Source: an uncultured Ruminococcus sp.
GTDB lineage: Bacteria > Bacillota > Clostridia > Oscillospirales > Acutalibacteraceae
Direction: 5' to 3'
NCBI GenBank assembly: GCA_902772755.1
Contig: CACYCD010000234.1
Coordinates: 1 to 7,864, forward strand
DNA length: 7,864 nt
Shown: one piece after another, positions 7,171-7,864 of the stretch
Position numbering within the stretch: position 1 is the first letter of the stretch
Layout: each line of letters begins with the position of its first letter
The notes under the pieces: generated by a model
Told to the model about the DNA's origin: nothing
What the model saw: the letters and a program-made list of their open reading frames with translations, nothing else
The model's database searches: none
Made by a program: the position numbers and the translations under genes

Positions 7171-7864
7171 TTACCATGGAGAGAGTCCCAGAAATACTAC
7201 TTCATAGCAATACTTTAGCCAGCAAAAAATGTGAGCTCCCAAAAGACCGATTGTTAATACAGTAGGGATATTCATTTTTTTTGATGATGAATAACAGTTG
7301 ATCTTTATTATTGAAGCAATAAACAAAAAACTGATTGAACACCTCATTCCCCAAGCGAAATTTCCATGCCATAATCTAAAACTATCTTGATATAAAAAAG
7401 CCGCAATAAAAAAATTGACTAAGAAGTTTGACCACGCAAATGTGAAAAATCTATCCTTAAAAAGAGATTTGTAAGAAATAACAAGTACAACTAAAGTAAC
7501 TCCCAAGGTTTCGATTATACATACAATAGGATGCTCGTTAACAGCAAGAAAGAATTTCATAAAACCGATCGCTATCGGATCTTCTTCAGAAAGCGATCGG
7601 CTCTGCTGAAACAAAACCAGTGCGATGTTGGGTAAAACAGAAGATCCAATCAATATGGAATATATCAGATTTTTGCCTTTGGATTTGATAAAATCAATTA
7701 TTAGTATGATCAACAAAATAAACGAAAAGCCAATAGTAAAATTAGGTTTACATGAAGTGGAAAGAGTTAGAAACGCAGTAAACAAAAGCCAATCCCGAAC
7801 AAAGGACTTTTTTGCGATCTTATTTTCGGTTCTGTTTTTTTGTATTTTAAATAAATAATATACA
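7171..7864 (-). CDS. Multi-pass membrane protein, C-terminal part (5' end beyond window)
   Basis: The reading frame is open from the right edge to a TAA at 7171-7173, giving 230 residues with no start in view. An in-frame TTG near 7785 should not be taken as the start, because the frame continues upstream of it. About seven hydrophobic segments are visible, near residues 24-37, 44-59, 67-86, 112-130, 138-157, 170-187 and 200-216. A soluble loop rich in charge lies near 86-97. Small motifs that may be family marks are STSCKPNF (35-42) and WHGNFAWG (165-172). The pattern is loosely like polytopic sugar-transfer or polysaccharide polymerase proteins of the cell envelope, but I do not recognise a family, so no function is claimed. 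Base composition is far more A+T-rich than the converging operon: 15 G+C in 60 bases at 7261-7320 against 34 in 60 at 2281-2340. That suggests different ancestry, possibly a transferred surface-polysaccharide region. Confidence 0.72.
   Translation of the reverse strand, partial: VYYLFKIQKNRTENKIAKKSFVRDWLLFTAFLTLSTSCKPNFTIGFSFILLIILIIDFIKSKGKNLIYSILIGSSVLPNIALVLFQQSRSLSEEDPIAIGFMKFFLAVNEHPIVCIIETLGVTLVVLVISYKSLFKDRFFTFAWSNFLVNFFIAAFLYQDSFRLWHGNFAWGMRCSISFLFIASIIKINCYSSSKKMNIPTVLTIGLLGAHIFCWLKYCYEVVFLGLSPW

Noticed and set aside
7565..7600. Nine-base perfect inverted repeat (CCGATCGCT with AGCGATCGG, 18-base loop)
   Set aside because: It lies inside the coding frame of the membrane protein, has no U-run and no neighbouring start site, so neither a terminator nor an operator role can be supported.
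7625..7858. Short + strand open frame opposite the membrane protein gene
   Set aside because: It lies fully antisense to a longer membrane-protein frame, has no recognisable domain and no good ribosome binding site. The sense of the locus is better explained by the - strand.

Overview
The window (about 50% G+C over most of its length, short gaps, strong Shine-Dalgarno sequences, AMP-forming aryl-CoA ligases beside a ferredoxin-dependent 2-oxoacid oxidoreductase) looks like chromosomal DNA of an anaerobic Firmicute. A gut or rumen Clostridia member such as a Ruminococcus-like organism is my best guess. That is an inference from gene content and style, not from a marker gene.

Layout. Positions 1-1500 hold the 3' part of a sodium:solute symporter (SSS family) gene whose beginning lies outside the window. 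A well-formed SigA-type promoter overlaps its stop codon (1497-1525). It is placed to transcribe five genes on the + strand: a phenylacetate-CoA ligase (1557-2858), the alpha and beta subunits of indolepyruvate:ferredoxin oxidoreductase (iorA 2877-4616, iorB 4619-5191), a second, diverged phenylacetate-CoA ligase (5210-6538), and a small tandem-ACT-domain protein (6560-6991). A strong hairpin terminator (6997-7036) closes the unit and could also work on the other strand. After it comes a 117-bp non-coding element with 17-bp near-perfect terminal inverted repeats (7036-7152). On the - strand, running in from the right edge, lies the C-terminal part of an A+T-rich multi-pass membrane protein gene (7171-7864, 5' end outside the window).

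How the genes may work together. IorAB interconverts aryl-pyruvates and aryl-acetyl-CoA using ferredoxin, and the ligases join aryl-acetates to CoA at the cost of ATP to AMP. Because AMP-forming ligases favour activation, the most economical reading is aryl-acid salvage. Phenylacetate, hydroxyphenylacetate or indoleacetate would be activated and reductively carboxylated to the aryl-pyruvate, then transaminated elsewhere to Phe, Tyr or Trp. The ACT protein could sense the amino acid product, and the upstream symporter could import the acid. The opposite direction, fermentation of aromatic amino acids to aryl-acetates, cannot be excluded from sequence. I see no CRISPR array, tRNA, rRNA, transposase gene or phage gene. 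The 179 bases between the ACT gene and the membrane protein gene hold only the terminator and the inverted-repeat element.
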